Made by a program: the position numbers and the translations under genes
Shown: positions 1 to 8,499 of the stretch, in pieces
Position numbering within the stretch: the first letter of the stretch is position 1
Layout: every line of letters begins with the position of its first letter
Notes under the pieces: model-generated
Told to the model about the DNA's origin: nothing
The model's database searches: none
What the model saw: only the letters and a program-made list of their open reading frames with translations
Source of the DNA: Ureibacillus composti
Lineage (GTDB): Bacteria; Bacillota; Bacilli; Bacillales_A; Planococcaceae
Direction: 5' to 3'
NCBI GenBank assembly: GCA_030348875.1
Contig: JAUCEP010000002.1
Span: 1,567,001-1,631,000, forward strand
DNA: 64,000 bases

Positions 1-719
1 GAAAAGATGTCATCATAAAAGATATTTCGATGCAAGTGGAAAAAGGCGATGTGATTTCGATTTTAGGTCCAAGTGGATCGGGGAAAACAACACTCCTTCG
101 TTGCATTAACTTTTTAGAAAAGCCAGATAGTGGTGAGATGGTGCTCGACAATCTACATGTGGATTTAAAAAAGGCTTCCAAGAAGGAAATTTTGAGTGTA
201 CGACGCAAAACGGCAATGGTGTTCCAACAGTACAATCTTTTTCAAAATTTAACAGCTCTTGAAAATGTCATGAAAGCACTGATTGTTGTTCAAGGTTATA
301 CCAAGGTAAAAGCAACAGAAAAAAGCTTAGCGTTGTTAGAGAAAGTTGGCTTAAGCGATAAAGCAAACCTTTACCCGAGCCAACTATCAGGTGGACAGCA
401 ACAACGAATTAGCATTGCACGTGCTTTAGCGTTAGAGCCGGAAATTATTTTATTTGATGAGCCAACGTCAGCACTTGACCCGGAACTTGTAGGTGAAGTT
501 TTGCAAGTAATTCGTAAAATTGCCGATGAAGGCGTAACGATGGTGATTGTGACACATGAAATGAGCTTTGCACGGGAAATTTCAAATCAAATTGTCTTTA
601 TGGAAAATGGCTTTGTCGTTGAAAACGGCCCACCCGAACAACTATTTGAAAACCCACAAGAAGAACGAACAAAACAGTTTTTAGCAAAACATATAGCTCC
701 ATGGAGTTATCAAATTTAG
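1..719 (+). CDS. Polar amino-acid/sulfur-compound ABC transporter ATPase, 5' truncated
   Basis: Cytoplasmic ATPase subunit of an amino-acid-type uptake system. The reading frame is open from the first base (…KDVIIKDIS before the first ATG at 30), so the true start lies outside the window. Visible motifs are Walker A GPSGSGKTT, signature LSGGQQQR, Walker B ILFDEP followed by TSALDP, and the H-loop VTHE, in the usual order for the HisP/GlnQ/TcyN family. It is followed after 10 bp by the binding protein and two permeases, so it is the first visible gene of an uptake operon. Substrate is not determined; the two downstream luciferase-like monooxygenases recall the B. subtilis tcyJKLMN-ytmO-ytnJ sulfur operon, which makes cystine or a related sulfur compound the best guess (inference). 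Confidence 0.93.
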   Translation, partial: KDVIIKDISMQVEKGDVISILGPSGSGKTTLLRCINFLEKPDSGEMVLDNLHVDLKKASKKEILSVRRKTAMVFQQYNLFQNLTALENVMKALIVVQGYTKVKATEKSLALLEKVGLSDKANLYPSQLSGGQQQRISIARALALEPEIILFDEPTSALDPELVGEVLQVIRKIADEGVTMVIVTHEMSFAREISNQIVFMENGFVVENGPPEQLFENPQEERTKQFLAKHIAPWSYQI

Positions 720-729
720 GGGGAGAAAA

Positions 730-1557
730 ATGATGAAAAAGTGGTTCAAAAAAGCGGTTTTTACAACGACTGCAGTATTAGCGTTAGCAGCATGCTCGAG
801 CGAGGAAGAAAAAGAGACCGTAGAGGCATCAGCTGAAGGAACTAAGGTTGTATACGTAGCACAAAATATTGTTCCGAATAAACCTTATAGCTTCTTTAAT
901 GAAAAAAATGAAATGGACGGCTATACGGTTGATTATTTAAAAGCTGTCGACGAATTATTGAAGGATTATACATTTGAATATGACCAAGTTGAAGCAGATG
1001 CTATGTTAGTAGGGACAGAGACAGGAAAATATGATTTAGCTGCCAATTATTATTATCTAACGCCAGAACGCAAAGAAAATTATTTACTTGGAGAAAGCGA
1101 ATATGGTTATACGTATACGTCAATTGTAACGAAAGCAAATGAAAAAGACATACAATCATTTGAAGATTTAGGTGGTCGTATTGTATCACCATTGAATCCA
1201 GGAGGGGGAACAAGTGTAGCCATTAAAGAATTTAATGAAAAAAACCCGGATCATCCTATTTTGATTGACTGGACAGAATCTTTTGCTGATGCGGAAGCAT
1301 TTAAGGGGATTGATGCAGGGAAATATGACGCATGGTACGGTAATTCCCATAACTTTGATGTTATTAACGAAAGTTTAAAGCTAGATTTGAAAATTGCTGC
1401 CTATGTTTCAAAAGAACCGATTTGGGTGTTGTTCAATAAAGATAACGAAGAGCTTGTAACTGCTTTTAATGAGGCAACAAAACAATTAAAAGAGGATGGA
1501 ACATTAGCAGAGCTTTCAAACAAATGGTTCGGTAAAAATTACTTTGAAGAAGAGTAA
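730..1557 (+). CDS. ABC transporter substrate-binding lipoprotein (SBP_bac_3 type)
   Basis: Extracellular solute-binding lipoprotein of 275 residues. The N-terminus is a lipoprotein signal (MMKKWFKKA, hydrophobic stretch, lipobox LAAC with Cys22), so it should be lipid-anchored outside the membrane. The rest matches the type-3 amino-acid-binding fold: a first lobe near residues 40-125, crossover ESEYGYTYTSIV, then an EDLGGRIV segment, ending LSNKWFG as in cystine/glutamine binding proteins. The start is ATG ATG after TAGGGGGAGAAAA; either ATG is possible. It lies between the ATPase and the two permeases and should deliver the substrate to them. A TcyJ/TcyK-like role is inference from operon content. 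Confidence 0.9.
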   Translation: MMKKWFKKAVFTTTAVLALAACSSEEEKETVEASAEGTKVVYVAQNIVPNKPYSFFNEKNEMDGYTVDYLKAVDELLKDYTFEYDQVEADAMLVGTETGKYDLAANYYYLTPERKENYLLGESEYGYTYTSIVTKANEKDIQSFEDLGGRIVSPLNPGGGTSVAIKEFNEKNPDHPILIDWTESFADAEAFKGIDAGKYDAWYGNSHNFDVINESLKLDLKIAAYVSKEPIWVLFNKDNEELVTAFNEATKQLKEDGTLAELSNKWFGKNYFEEE

Positions 1558-1589
1558 AAGAACTAACCACCGAGTGAAGAGGTGAAGTG

Positions 1590-2288
1590 ATGAATACAAG
1601 TTATTATTTAGGGGCACTTGAAACGATACTACCTAAACTCCCAATTACAATTGGGATGATGATGTTGGCACTACTTGGAGGGCTTATCGTTGGTACGATA
1701 CTAGCCATTATCCGTATACGGCAAAAGCCGATTTCAAATGCGTTGGCAACCATATATATTTCGTTTATGCGTTGTACCCCAACAATTGTTCAATTATTTT
1801 TAGTGTTTTATGGCTTGCCGTTATTTTTTGAACTAATGGGAATCGACATAAATGGTTGGAGCAAATTTATCTTTGCAGTGCTAGCATTAGGCTTACACAG
1901 CACTGCTGTCATTGCAGAAATTATGCGAGCTGCTTATTTATCAGTGCCAGCAGGTCAATTTGAGGCAGCAGAAGCAGTAGGAATGACAAAACTTCAAATG
2001 TTACGTCATATTGTTTTACCACAAGCCACTCATATTGCGATGCCTAATTTAGGGAATGAAGCAATCAGCTTGTTGAAAGAAACATCCCTCGCATTTTCTA
2101 TCGGTGTTGTTGACATTATGGGAAGTGCGCAAATTTTAGTAAATAATAATTACGGCATGAATGTTGTGGAAGTGTATGTCGTTATCTCAATTTTATATTG
2201 GCTTTTATCCATTGTAGTTGGGCGAATTGTTGAATGGTCGCGTCGCCGATCTCAAAATCGTTATCGCAGAATGGCAAATGCTACTTAA
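1590..2288 (+). CDS. Amino-acid ABC transporter permease (His/Glu/Gln/Arg type), first copy
   Basis: Integral membrane permease of about 232 residues. The start at ATG 1590 follows AGAGGTGA; a GTG three bases earlier is the alternative. Hydrophobic segments occur near residues 15-40, 55-80, 95-115 and 185-215. The ABC-permease EAA loop is clear: FEAAEAVGMTKLQMLRHIV then LPQA, the contact point for the ATPase. This is the HisM/TcyL-M family size. It is followed after 10 bp by a related permease, giving a heterodimeric channel, as is usual for cystine and glutamine systems that carry two permease genes. Confidence 0.9.
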   Translation: MNTSYYLGALETILPKLPITIGMMMLALLGGLIVGTILAIIRIRQKPISNALATIYISFMRCTPTIVQLFLVFYGLPLFFELMGIDINGWSKFIFAVLALGLHSTAVIAEIMRAAYLSVPAGQFEAAEAVGMTKLQMLRHIVLPQATHIAMPNLGNEAISLLKETSLAFSIGVVDIMGSAQILVNNNYGMNVVEVYVVISILYWLLSIVVGRIVEWSRRRSQNRYRRMANAT

Positions 2289-2298
2289 GGAGGGCACT

Positions 2299-3009
2299 AT
2301 GTTTGATGTAAGTTATATGATTCAAAATACCCCGAAAATATTAGAGGCATTGCCACGTACATTATTGATCGCGGTTATCTCGATGAGTATTGGATTAGTT
2401 TTAGGATTATTATTGGCTTTAATCCGACTAAACAGAGTGAAATTGTTGGAACAGTTAGCGACACTCTATATTTCATTCTTTCGGGGGACACCGGTACTCG
2501 TACAAATGTATTTAATTTTTTATAGTTTGCCATATGTGTTTATGTATTTGAATGAAAAATGGCAAACAACATTTTTCCCGGAACATTTTTCACCGCTACT
2601 AACAGCGATCATTATCTTTTCACTCAATATAACAGCCTACGTATCAGAGGCTTGGTATGCAGGGCTTGATTCAGTTGAATATGGTCAGGTGGAGGCGGGA
2701 CAGTCAGTTGGAATGACGTGGCTCCATACGATTCGCCATATTATTTTGCCTCAGGCACTAGTCAATGCGTTACCGAACTTTGGCAATGCGTTTATTGGCC
2801 TTATTAAAGGAACATCCCTTGCCTTTTCTATTCAAGTAGTAGATTTAATGGCAGTGGCGAAAATCCAAGCGGGGGATGATTATCGCTATTTAGAAATGTA
2901 TGCAGCAGTATCGCTAATTTATTGGGGTGTTTGCTTCTTGCTTGAACGTTTATTCATTTATTTAGAAAAACGATTTTCGAAATTTAAAACGAAGACTATT
3001 TATGTTTAA
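2299..3009 (+). CDS. Amino-acid ABC transporter permease, second copy
   Basis: Second permease subunit, 236 residues, paralogous to the gene just upstream. The longest open frame begins at 2218 inside the preceding gene, but ATG 2299 has an ideal AAGGAGGG eight bases before it and yields the normal N-terminus MFDVSYMIQNTPKIL, so I use that start. The EAA loop is QVEAGQSVGMTWLHTIRHII then LPQA. It probably pairs with the first permease to make the membrane channel. The next gene, a monooxygenase, starts 12 bp after the stop, indicating one transcript. Confidence 0.9.
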   Translation: MFDVSYMIQNTPKILEALPRTLLIAVISMSIGLVLGLLLALIRLNRVKLLEQLATLYISFFRGTPVLVQMYLIFYSLPYVFMYLNEKWQTTFFPEHFSPLLTAIIIFSLNITAYVSEAWYAGLDSVEYGQVEAGQSVGMTWLHTIRHIILPQALVNALPNFGNAFIGLIKGTSLAFSIQVVDLMAVAKIQAGDDYRYLEMYAAVSLIYWGVCFLLERLFIYLEKRFSKFKTKTIYV

Positions 3010-3021
3010 GGGGAGATTAGT

Positions 3022-4284
3022 GTGACGAAAAAGAAATTGCATTTAGGGGCATTTGTTTTTAGTGCGGGTCAGCATGTTGCAGCTTGGCGCCATGAAAGCT
3101 CAGCTGCGGAACATTTATTAGATACGCATCTATATGAACAATTAGCTGTCATTGCAGAGAGTGGCAAATTAGATATGCTGTTAATTTTAGAAATGTTAGC
3201 GGTACCCGAAAAATCGCCTGGTGTTTTTGATGATGCAAAAACTTATCCAACACCTGATACGATGACGCTTGCGACAATCTTAGCGAATGTCACATCAAAA
3301 ATTGGAATCGGTGTAACACATACCACATCTTACAATGACCCATATCGCGTTGCTCATAAATTTAGTACGCTGTCGCATTTAACAAAAGGACGTATTGGTT
3401 GGAATATGGTGACAACACAAGATAATAAAGTAGCCTTTAACTTTAGTCGTGACGGGCATTTTGAACATACCGATCGTTACAATCGTGCAGGGGAGTTCGT
3501 TAAAGCAGTTGATGAATTGTGGCAAAACATTGATGAGTCAAAACAACTTCAATTTAAAGGAAACTATTTCAATATCCAAGGACAATTACCGGTTCCGCCA
3601 TTAACATATGGTCGTCCAATTCGTGTGCAAGCGGGCTCATCTGCAAGTGGGATGAACTTTGGTGCACAATATGCAGATGCCATCTTTACAGCGCAAACAA
3701 ATATTGAAGATGCAAAGAAATTTTATCGTGATGTAAAGACGTTAGCGACAACGTATGGTCGTTCCTATGATGAAATAAAGATTATGCCAGGTCTTTCACC
3801 GTATATAGCCGATACAGAAGAAGAAGCGAAACAACTAGAACGGGAACTGAATGAGTTGACGTCAATTGAAGCAGGGTTAACCTATTTGAAAATATTAGTG
3901 GATGTTGACTTAAGTCAATTTGATTTAGATGCTCCTGCACCGGTTCATCTGATGGATCCAGAAAAAAATAATGATAAAAAAGCGCGTGTTGAAATTGTGC
4001 GCAACAAAGCCATTGCGGAAAACTTTACATTGCGTCAATTAGCACAATGGACATCATTAGGGGGTGGGCACTATCCATTTATCGGAACACCTCAACAACT
4101 AGCGGATTTCATGGAGCATTGGTTAGAGGAAGAAGCTTGTGATGGCTTTGTGATTATGCCGCCTATTTACCCAGGAAGTTTAAGTGACTTTGTTGATAAG
4201 GTAGTACCAATTTTACAGGACAAAGGGATATTTAGAACGGAATATAGTGGTGTAACGTTACAGCATCACTTACAAGAAGTATAA
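3022..4284 (+). CDS. FMN-dependent luciferase-like monooxygenase (NtaA/SnaA/DszA family)
   Basis: Flavin-dependent oxygenase of 420 residues, full length for the NtaA/SnaA/DszA/YtnJ group, which uses FMNH2 and O2 to oxidise sulfur or nitrogen compounds. Typical blocks are AGQHVAAWRHE near the N-terminus, a central GRIGWNMVTT, HFEHTDRYNRAGEFVKAVDE, and RPIRVQAGSS. The start is GTG 3022 after AAGGGGAGATTA. In the B. subtilis ytmI operon, ytnJ sits with the tcy transporter and helps use S-containing substrates, so the same logic may apply: import, then oxidative release. The substrate is not visible from sequence. Called with good confidence at family level only. Confidence 0.9.
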   Translation: MTKKKLHLGAFVFSAGQHVAAWRHESSAAEHLLDTHLYEQLAVIAESGKLDMLLILEMLAVPEKSPGVFDDAKTYPTPDTMTLATILANVTSKIGIGVTHTTSYNDPYRVAHKFSTLSHLTKGRIGWNMVTTQDNKVAFNFSRDGHFEHTDRYNRAGEFVKAVDELWQNIDESKQLQFKGNYFNIQGQLPVPPLTYGRPIRVQAGSSASGMNFGAQYADAIFTAQTNIEDAKKFYRDVKTLATTYGRSYDEIKIMPGLSPYIADTEEEAKQLERELNELTSIEAGLTYLKILVDVDLSQFDLDAPAPVHLMDPEKNNDKKARVEIVRNKAIAENFTLRQLAQWTSLGGGHYPFIGTPQQLADFMEHWLEEEACDGFVIMPPIYPGSLSDFVDKVVPILQDKGIFRTEYSGVTLQHHLQEV

Positions 4285-4296
4285 GGGGGAAAGGCA

Positions 4297-5148
4297 ATGT
4301 CAAATTTACCGACAGCGATTTTAGCGTATGATGAAGCGGCAATTGATTACTCGTTAGAACAATTTGGTCAACTAGCAAGAACTGCGGAAGCAAAAGGTGC
4401 ACAATTATTTGTTGTGAATGAACCGGCAAATAAGCCAGAAATATATTGGGATTCGGTTATTACACTTAGCTATTTATTTAATGAAACGTCAACGATTGGA
4501 CTTGCGACAACCTTATCGACGAATTTTAATGAACCGTATCATATCGCACGTATTTTATCGACAAATGATCATTTTAGTAAAGGGCGTGTTGCGTGGCATG
4601 TTGTTCGACAATCCATTTTTGAAAAGCAAGAACAATTCAATACGCAATTAACTGCAGAAGATAGTGACAAACGTGCCCGTGAAATTTTCGACATTACAAA
4701 GCAGCTATGGGATAGTTGGGAAGAAGATGCCGTTGTTGTTGATCGTCAAAGAGGCGTGTTATTTGAAGGGGATAAAGTACACTATATCAACTATGTTGGT
4801 GAAATATTTAAAGTGCGCGGTCCCAATGCAACACCACGTTCACCACAAGGACAAATTTTAAAGCTTGCAACAGTGAAAGATAGGGACTTCGACTTAATCG
4901 CTGTACATGCGGATATCGTGTTCGTAAAAAATGTAGCAGCGTTTGATGTGAAAGCTTTTGAACAGGCGTTAATTCAAGAAAATCGTTCATTGCAGGATGT
5001 ACAATTATTTACGCATGCAAATGAAATCGAACAAGCCTCATTCCCTGTAGGGGGGCAGTTCTTTTACGCACACGAATTATCGAAAGTAAAACAAGAAAGC
5101 CCTGTGTTAAAGTCCCGTTTAAAACAAAAGCAACTTGTGACGCCGTAA
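4297..5148 (+). CDS. Short luciferase-like monooxygenase family protein
   Basis: A 283-residue relative of the preceding enzyme, starting at ATG 4297 after AAGGGGGAAAGGCA. The flavin-oxygenase block EPYHIARILSTNDHFSKGRVAWHVVRQ (written here in parts: EPYHIARILS, TNDHFSKGRVAWHV) matches the central motif of the NtaA group, but the protein is much shorter than the usual 330-450 residues and lacks a long C-terminal half. It may be a compact YtmO-like partner, a second oxygenase, or a naturally shortened one. It closes the operon: a strong terminator follows 46 bp after the stop. Function beyond the family is not shown. Confidence 0.82.
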   Translation: MSNLPTAILAYDEAAIDYSLEQFGQLARTAEAKGAQLFVVNEPANKPEIYWDSVITLSYLFNETSTIGLATTLSTNFNEPYHIARILSTNDHFSKGRVAWHVVRQSIFEKQEQFNTQLTAEDSDKRAREIFDITKQLWDSWEEDAVVVDRQRGVLFEGDKVHYINYVGEIFKVRGPNATPRSPQGQILKLATVKDRDFDLIAVHADIVFVKNVAAFDVKAFEQALIQENRSLQDVQLFTHANEIEQASFPVGGQFFYAHELSKVKQESPVLKSRLKQKQLVTP

Positions 5149-5194
5149 AAAAATGGCGAGAAATAATAGCACTTACTAAATTCTACTAGGGTCT

Positions 5195-5238
5195 GACTGT
5201 AGAAAAACTCGAAATTTCGAGAATCTACAGTCTTTTTT
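5195..5238 (+). terminator. Rho-independent terminator of the ABC/monooxygenase operon
   Basis: Stem GACTGTAGA/TCTACAGTC (5195-5203 with 5224-5232) encloses a second palindrome CTCGAAATTTCGAG and is followed by TTTTTT. It ends the 1-5148 operon. Confidence 0.85.
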
Positions 5239-5379
5239 CATTTGTATAAGTAAGTTGCCCCTTTTATTATAAATAAAAAGAAAACTCTCATTAAATTCTA
5301 ATGTTCTTCTTCCTTCTCTCTAATTTTTGCTGGCTATAGTGTAAATATAGAAAGGTTAAAAAAGAAGGAGGAAAATAAA

Positions 5380-5952
5380 ATGAAGAATAAAATGTTAATT
5401 GGCGTATTATCAGTAAGTGTCATTCTAGGCGGTGCAGTGGCTGTAGGAGCTGCTAATAATGGTGAAACAACAAATAATCAAAAGGTTACGACAAACAAGG
5501 AAATGATTTCTGTAGAAAAGGTAAAGGAAATCGCACTTTCAAAAGTAACAGGACATGTTGAAAACATTGAGTTGGAAAGCTATAAGGGCAACCAGTATTA
5601 TGAAGTAGAAGTTGAAAATGGCAAAAAGGATTATGACCTTTACATTGATGCTTACACAGGTGAAGTTCAGCTAATGAAGGAAGATAGAAATGATGATGAT
5701 GATTCGGACAATCGCACTGGAGTCGTCCAATCTTCAAACCTTATTTCTGATGAAAAAGCAAAACAACTTGCAGAAAAAGCTGTGAATGGAACTGTGACTG
5801 AACTAGAGTTGGATGAAGATGACGGCCAATTTGTTTATGAATTGGAGCTGATCACAAACAAAGGGGAAGCAGACGTCGAAATCGATGCCATCACAGGTAA
5901 AGTGATTGAAATAAATTTTGACCATGAAGACGATGATAATTTAGATGATTAA
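5380..5952 (+). CDS. Secreted PepSY-domain protein, two repeats
   Basis: A 190-residue protein starting with a signal peptide (MKNKMLIGVLSVSVILGGAV, cleavage likely after VGAA). It carries two PepSY repeats: residues about 43-98 (ISVEKVKEIALSKVTGHVEN … YIDAYTGEV) and 122-180 (ISDEKAKQLAEKAVNGTVTE … EIDAITGKV), separated by an Asp-rich linker, with an acidic tail. PepSY domains are thought to inhibit or modulate peptidases or sense at the cell surface. RBS AGAAGGAGG lies eight bases before the ATG. Monocistronic: terminators precede (5195) and follow (6020). The acidic runs suggest calcium binding, which is inference. Confidence 0.85.
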   Translation: MKNKMLIGVLSVSVILGGAVAVGAANNGETTNNQKVTTNKEMISVEKVKEIALSKVTGHVENIELESYKGNQYYEVEVENGKKDYDLYIDAYTGEVQLMKEDRNDDDDSDNRTGVVQSSNLISDEKAKQLAEKAVNGTVTELELDEDDGQFVYELELITNKGEADVEIDAITGKVIEINFDHEDDDNLDD

Positions 5953-6019
5953 TTAGAATGGGTATCAGACCCCAATTAGTACACATTGAACCAATAGAGG
6001 ATTTATATATATAGGTATT

Positions 6020-6058
6020 AAAAAACCATTTAGATATTTTCACCTAAATGGTTTTTTG
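6020..6058 (+). terminator. Terminator after the PepSY gene
   Basis: AAAAAACCATTTAG (6020-6033) pairs with CTAAATGGTTTTTT (6044-6057); the T-rich arm gives a plus-strand terminator and the A-rich arm makes it potentially bidirectional. Confidence 0.85.
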
Positions 6059-6068
6059 TTTGCACTTT

Positions 6069-6088
6069 TTTTGTACGATTGTACTAAA
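6069..6088. promoter_or_regulatory. Short inverted repeat, likely TetR operator remnant
   Basis: TTTGTAC-GATT-GTACTAAA lies just before ATG 6097, whose product begins like a TetR regulator. TetR genes are commonly autoregulated from such palindromes. Assigned by position and symmetry only. Confidence 0.4.
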
Positions 6089-6096
6089 ATAAAAAC

Positions 6097-6229
6097 ATGA
6101 GTAAAAAAATGAAGGATAAGAAATGCGATTGACGGATTCACCATTGAATTAATGAGAAATCCCCAGTTAAATGATCAGGAATATACTAACGAACTAGTTA
6201 CAATCTTCAGAAGATCAACTAAAAAGTAA
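6097..6229 (+). pseudogene. Remnant of a TetR-family regulator (internal deletion)
   Basis: From ATG 6097 the peptide MSKKMKDKK resembles the charged start of TetR regulators, then hits TGA. In another frame from 6125 the sequence reads AIDGFTIELMRNPQLNDQEY and ends IFRRSTKK with a stop at 6227, which looks like the last helices of a TetR ligand domain. The whole DNA-binding HTH and most of the core are missing, so a large internal deletion joined head to tail. The palindrome just upstream supports a former autoregulated regulator. Family assignment is by resemblance only. Confidence 0.5.
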
Positions 6230-6253
6230 TGGGCAGACAGTAGGAGGATAACT

Positions 6254-6427
6254 ATGTTTTACTATGAAATAGTTTGTTGTAGTTGTAGACAAAAATTCAA
6301 ACTAGATGAAGGTTCTCTAAAATATAAGCTATTCAAAGAAAGAACAAATAAGTTATTTCGTTGTGAGGAGTGCGAATCAAAAATAAGAATGGATGCAATA
6401 AAAAATTTCTTATCATCCTTAAAGTAA
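6254..6427 (+). CDS. 57-residue zinc-ribbon microprotein
   Basis: A small gene: ATG 6254 is preceded by TAGGAGGATAACT, an excellent RBS. The product has two cysteine knuckles, CCSC near residues 8-11 and CEEC near 37-40, separated by a Lys-rich stretch, the arrangement of a zinc ribbon. A short helical tail ends NFLSSLK. Such microproteins may bind nucleic acid or a partner protein, but the role here is unknown. A terminator-like hairpin follows at 6561. Codon use is typical of the window. It lies 24 bp after the TetR remnant and may once have been its target gene (inference). Confidence 0.65.
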   Translation: MFYYEIVCCSCRQKFKLDEGSLKYKLFKERTNKLFRCEECESKIRMDAIKNFLSSLK

Positions 6428-6560
6428 CGCAGGCGTTAGTACAATAAGTATTATAGGATTATGACCATAGTTGCGGAATTTCAGAAGAGGCCACTGTCCT
6501 AAATAAGAAATGTCTCTTTCCAATAAAAATGGATATTAAAATTGAATAAATTCAACTTTA

Positions 6561-6597
6561 AAAGTCGCTTTTCTTTACATTTTGGAAGCGGCTTTTT
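6561..6597 (+). terminator. Terminator-like hairpin after the zinc-ribbon gene
   Basis: AAAGTCGCTT pairs with AAGCGGCTTT (one G-U pair), followed by TTT. Plausible end of the 6254 transcript. Confidence 0.6.
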
Positions 6598-6670
6598 AGA
6601 AGCTTATCGAAAGTATTCAATACTAAAAGAAAAATAATGCTAAAAGCGGCTAATCTTTATGTCATAATCT

Positions 6671-6706
6671 AGCGCAATTCTGCAGTATGAATTGCGCTTT
6701 TTCTTC
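6671..6706 (+). terminator. Second terminator hairpin
   Basis: AGCGCAATTC/GAATTGCGCT with an eight-base loop and a TTTTCTTCTTT tail. The rest of 6430-6780 shows no gene. Confidence 0.75.
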
Positions 6707-6795
6707 TTTATGTTACGTGCCAATTGTAGGATTAAATTTATTCATTAACAAGTAGGATGGAATAAATAAAATAGCCAATGAAAGGTGGTTTCAGG

Positions 6796-7359
6796 ATGCA
6801 AGGATCTATTGCCGTTATAACGATAGTTTTGCTAATCACAATGGTCATCATTCGTTCCAAACAATTAAAAAAACTTGGCATAAAAGCATTTAAATTTGGC
6901 GAAATGGACAAAAAAGATTTCATTATACCGCCATTTGCTATGCTGTTATTTTATTTAATTTGTTCCAATGCTTTTAACTTACCACGATTGGGAACCGAAT
7001 TGTTTAGAAATGAGTCCATCGGTTGGATTGGTGTGGTCTTCTGCTTACTGGGTCTTTTATTATTCCTTTATAGCTTAATTTCGTTCGGAAAAAGCTTCAG
7101 GGTGGGAATTGATGAAGACCATCCTGGCCCTTTAATTACTACTGGTGCCTTTGCGATCAGTCGAAATCCGATATATACTGCTTTTGGATTCGTTTTATTA
7201 GGAGAATTCCTCATTTATCCAAATTGGATTTTACTATTATATTTGATTGCAGGTTATTGGCTTTTTAATCGACAAGTGCTACTTGAAGAACAATCGTTGA
7301 GGAAAATTTACGGTGAGGAATATAAACAATACAGCAAAAAAGTACGTCGATACCTTTAG
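6796..7359 (+). CDS. Isoprenylcysteine-methyltransferase-like (ICMT/PEMT) membrane protein
   Basis: Membrane protein of 187 residues (193 if the upstream in-frame ATG 6778 is used; ATG 6796 is preferred because AAAGGTGG lies at the right distance). Four to five hydrophobic segments are visible. The C-terminal half has the ICMT/phospholipid-methyltransferase signature: GAFAISRNPIYTAF, then EEQSLRKIYGEEYKQYSKKV and RRYL. This fold binds S-adenosylmethionine at the membrane and methylates small or lipidic substrates; in bacteria most members have unknown substrates. Monocistronic between terminators at 6671 and 7382. Confidence 0.78.
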   Translation: MQGSIAVITIVLLITMVIIRSKQLKKLGIKAFKFGEMDKKDFIIPPFAMLLFYLICSNAFNLPRLGTELFRNESIGWIGVVFCLLGLLLFLYSLISFGKSFRVGIDEDHPGPLITTGAFAISRNPIYTAFGFVLLGEFLIYPNWILLLYLIAGYWLFNRQVLLEEQSLRKIYGEEYKQYSKKVRRYL

Positions 7360-7381
7360 TTTACTATCCTATTCGGTTGTT

Positions 7382-7420
7382 GGGCGCCATTCTCGAGGAA
7401 GTGGCGCTCATTTTGTCTTT
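7382..7420 (+). terminator. Terminator after the ICMT-like gene
   Basis: GGGCGCCA/TGGCGCTC stem (7382-7389 with 7402-7409) followed by ATTTTGTCTTTT. Confidence 0.7.
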
Positions 7421-7523
7421 TAGGACCATAATTGTTTAGTAAATAAAGCGAAGTAAGAAATATGAAGAAATGTACTTATGCAAGGTAGTGTCAGTATTTT
7501 AAGGTAGAGGCCTTATTCTGCCC

Positions 7524-8300
7524 TCAAGTACTAAAATGATCAGTGGAATGATGGACAAGAGGCCAAGCACGTACCTCGATCTTTTTTGCAAAGTGAAATA
7601 TAGGCGAATCACTAGTAACATCAATGCCTTGCTTGGAGAGTATTGAATTATAACTAATTTCTGCTTCTGCCTCTTGTAATCTCCAAGGCTCATGTAAAAT
7701 ATCGCAGCGTAGCGGTACTCCTGACGAATTTAAGGTGTAGAAGCAGTAACGCTCGACCATCCATTCCTCGAAAGATCCCTTACTTGCTTGAAATGGTTCT
7801 GAAATTGGTCTATAGCTACAAGCTAATTCAATTTCATTGTCTTGTAGTCTCTTACTTTTAAATTCAATGTTTGTTCCACTATTTTTGATCTCCATATCAG
7901 CGTGCCAATATGGTAAGTGATATAGTGTTTTAGCCCCTTTAACAGCAAGCCAATTAGCAGCATCCAAACTAAAAAAGTATACACCAGGCTTTCCATCTAA
8001 AGTTACATATGTCCGAACATTGAGCTCAGGAAATTGATCTGTACCCGGAATAGATGGCAATCCCCGCAGTCTAATCCCCGACATTCGAAACGGTACAACC
8101 CCAATCCAACACATGCCATTATATGAATCTAAATGCAGTGCTTCGGGTACTAATTTTCGTAACACTTCAAATTTAATTGGATAATGAGCAAATAACAGAT
8201 TGCTCCATATTTGCTTCATCGTCCAAGGTAAATTCGGAAGAGCCCACGGACGATGGCTGTCATCCCATGGGTCTTTTTTCACTTTTAGGAGTTCCCCCAC
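7524..8300 (-). CDS. YqjF-like DUF2071 protein
   Basis: A 258-residue protein of the YqjF/DUF2071 group, seen in blocks such as NLLFAHYPIKFEVLRKLVPE, GMCWIGVVPFRMSGIRLRGL, ELNVRTYVTLDGKPGVYFFS and LPYWHADMEI. The fold resembles acetoacetate decarboxylase-like proteins; the function is unknown. Start is GTG at 8300 on the minus strand, supported by AAGGAAGTG eight bases upstream; a GTG six codons later is an alternative. It stands alone. The C-terminal residues fall in a fairly AT-rich stretch but the reading frame is intact. Confidence 0.85.
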   Translation of the reverse strand: MGELLKVKKDPWDDSHRPWALPNLPWTMKQIWSNLLFAHYPIKFEVLRKLVPEALHLDSYNGMCWIGVVPFRMSGIRLRGLPSIPGTDQFPELNVRTYVTLDGKPGVYFFSLDAANWLAVKGAKTLYHLPYWHADMEIKNSGTNIEFKSKRLQDNEIELACSYRPISEPFQASKGSFEEWMVERYCFYTLNSSGVPLRCDILHEPWRLQEAEAEISYNSILSKQGIDVTSDSPIFHFAKKIEVRAWPLVHHSTDHFST

Positions 8301-8499
8301 AGCAAATCACTTCCTTGTCAATACTAAAGAAAATCATTTTAATATATGATGATCGTTTACTATTAGATGAGCAGGTTGAAAAATTCAGTCTATTCTATCT
8401 TAATTGTATTCACAATTGCAAAAATAAAAAAGTTTTATTTATAGTGAGATTTTTTTAAAGTTCATCTCGTTTTATTAAGTGAAAGACAAGGGGGGTGAC

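Noticed and set aside
8177..8458. 93-codon frame on the plus strand
   Set aside because: Overlaps the 5' end of the DUF2071 gene on the other strand and has no RBS or domain.
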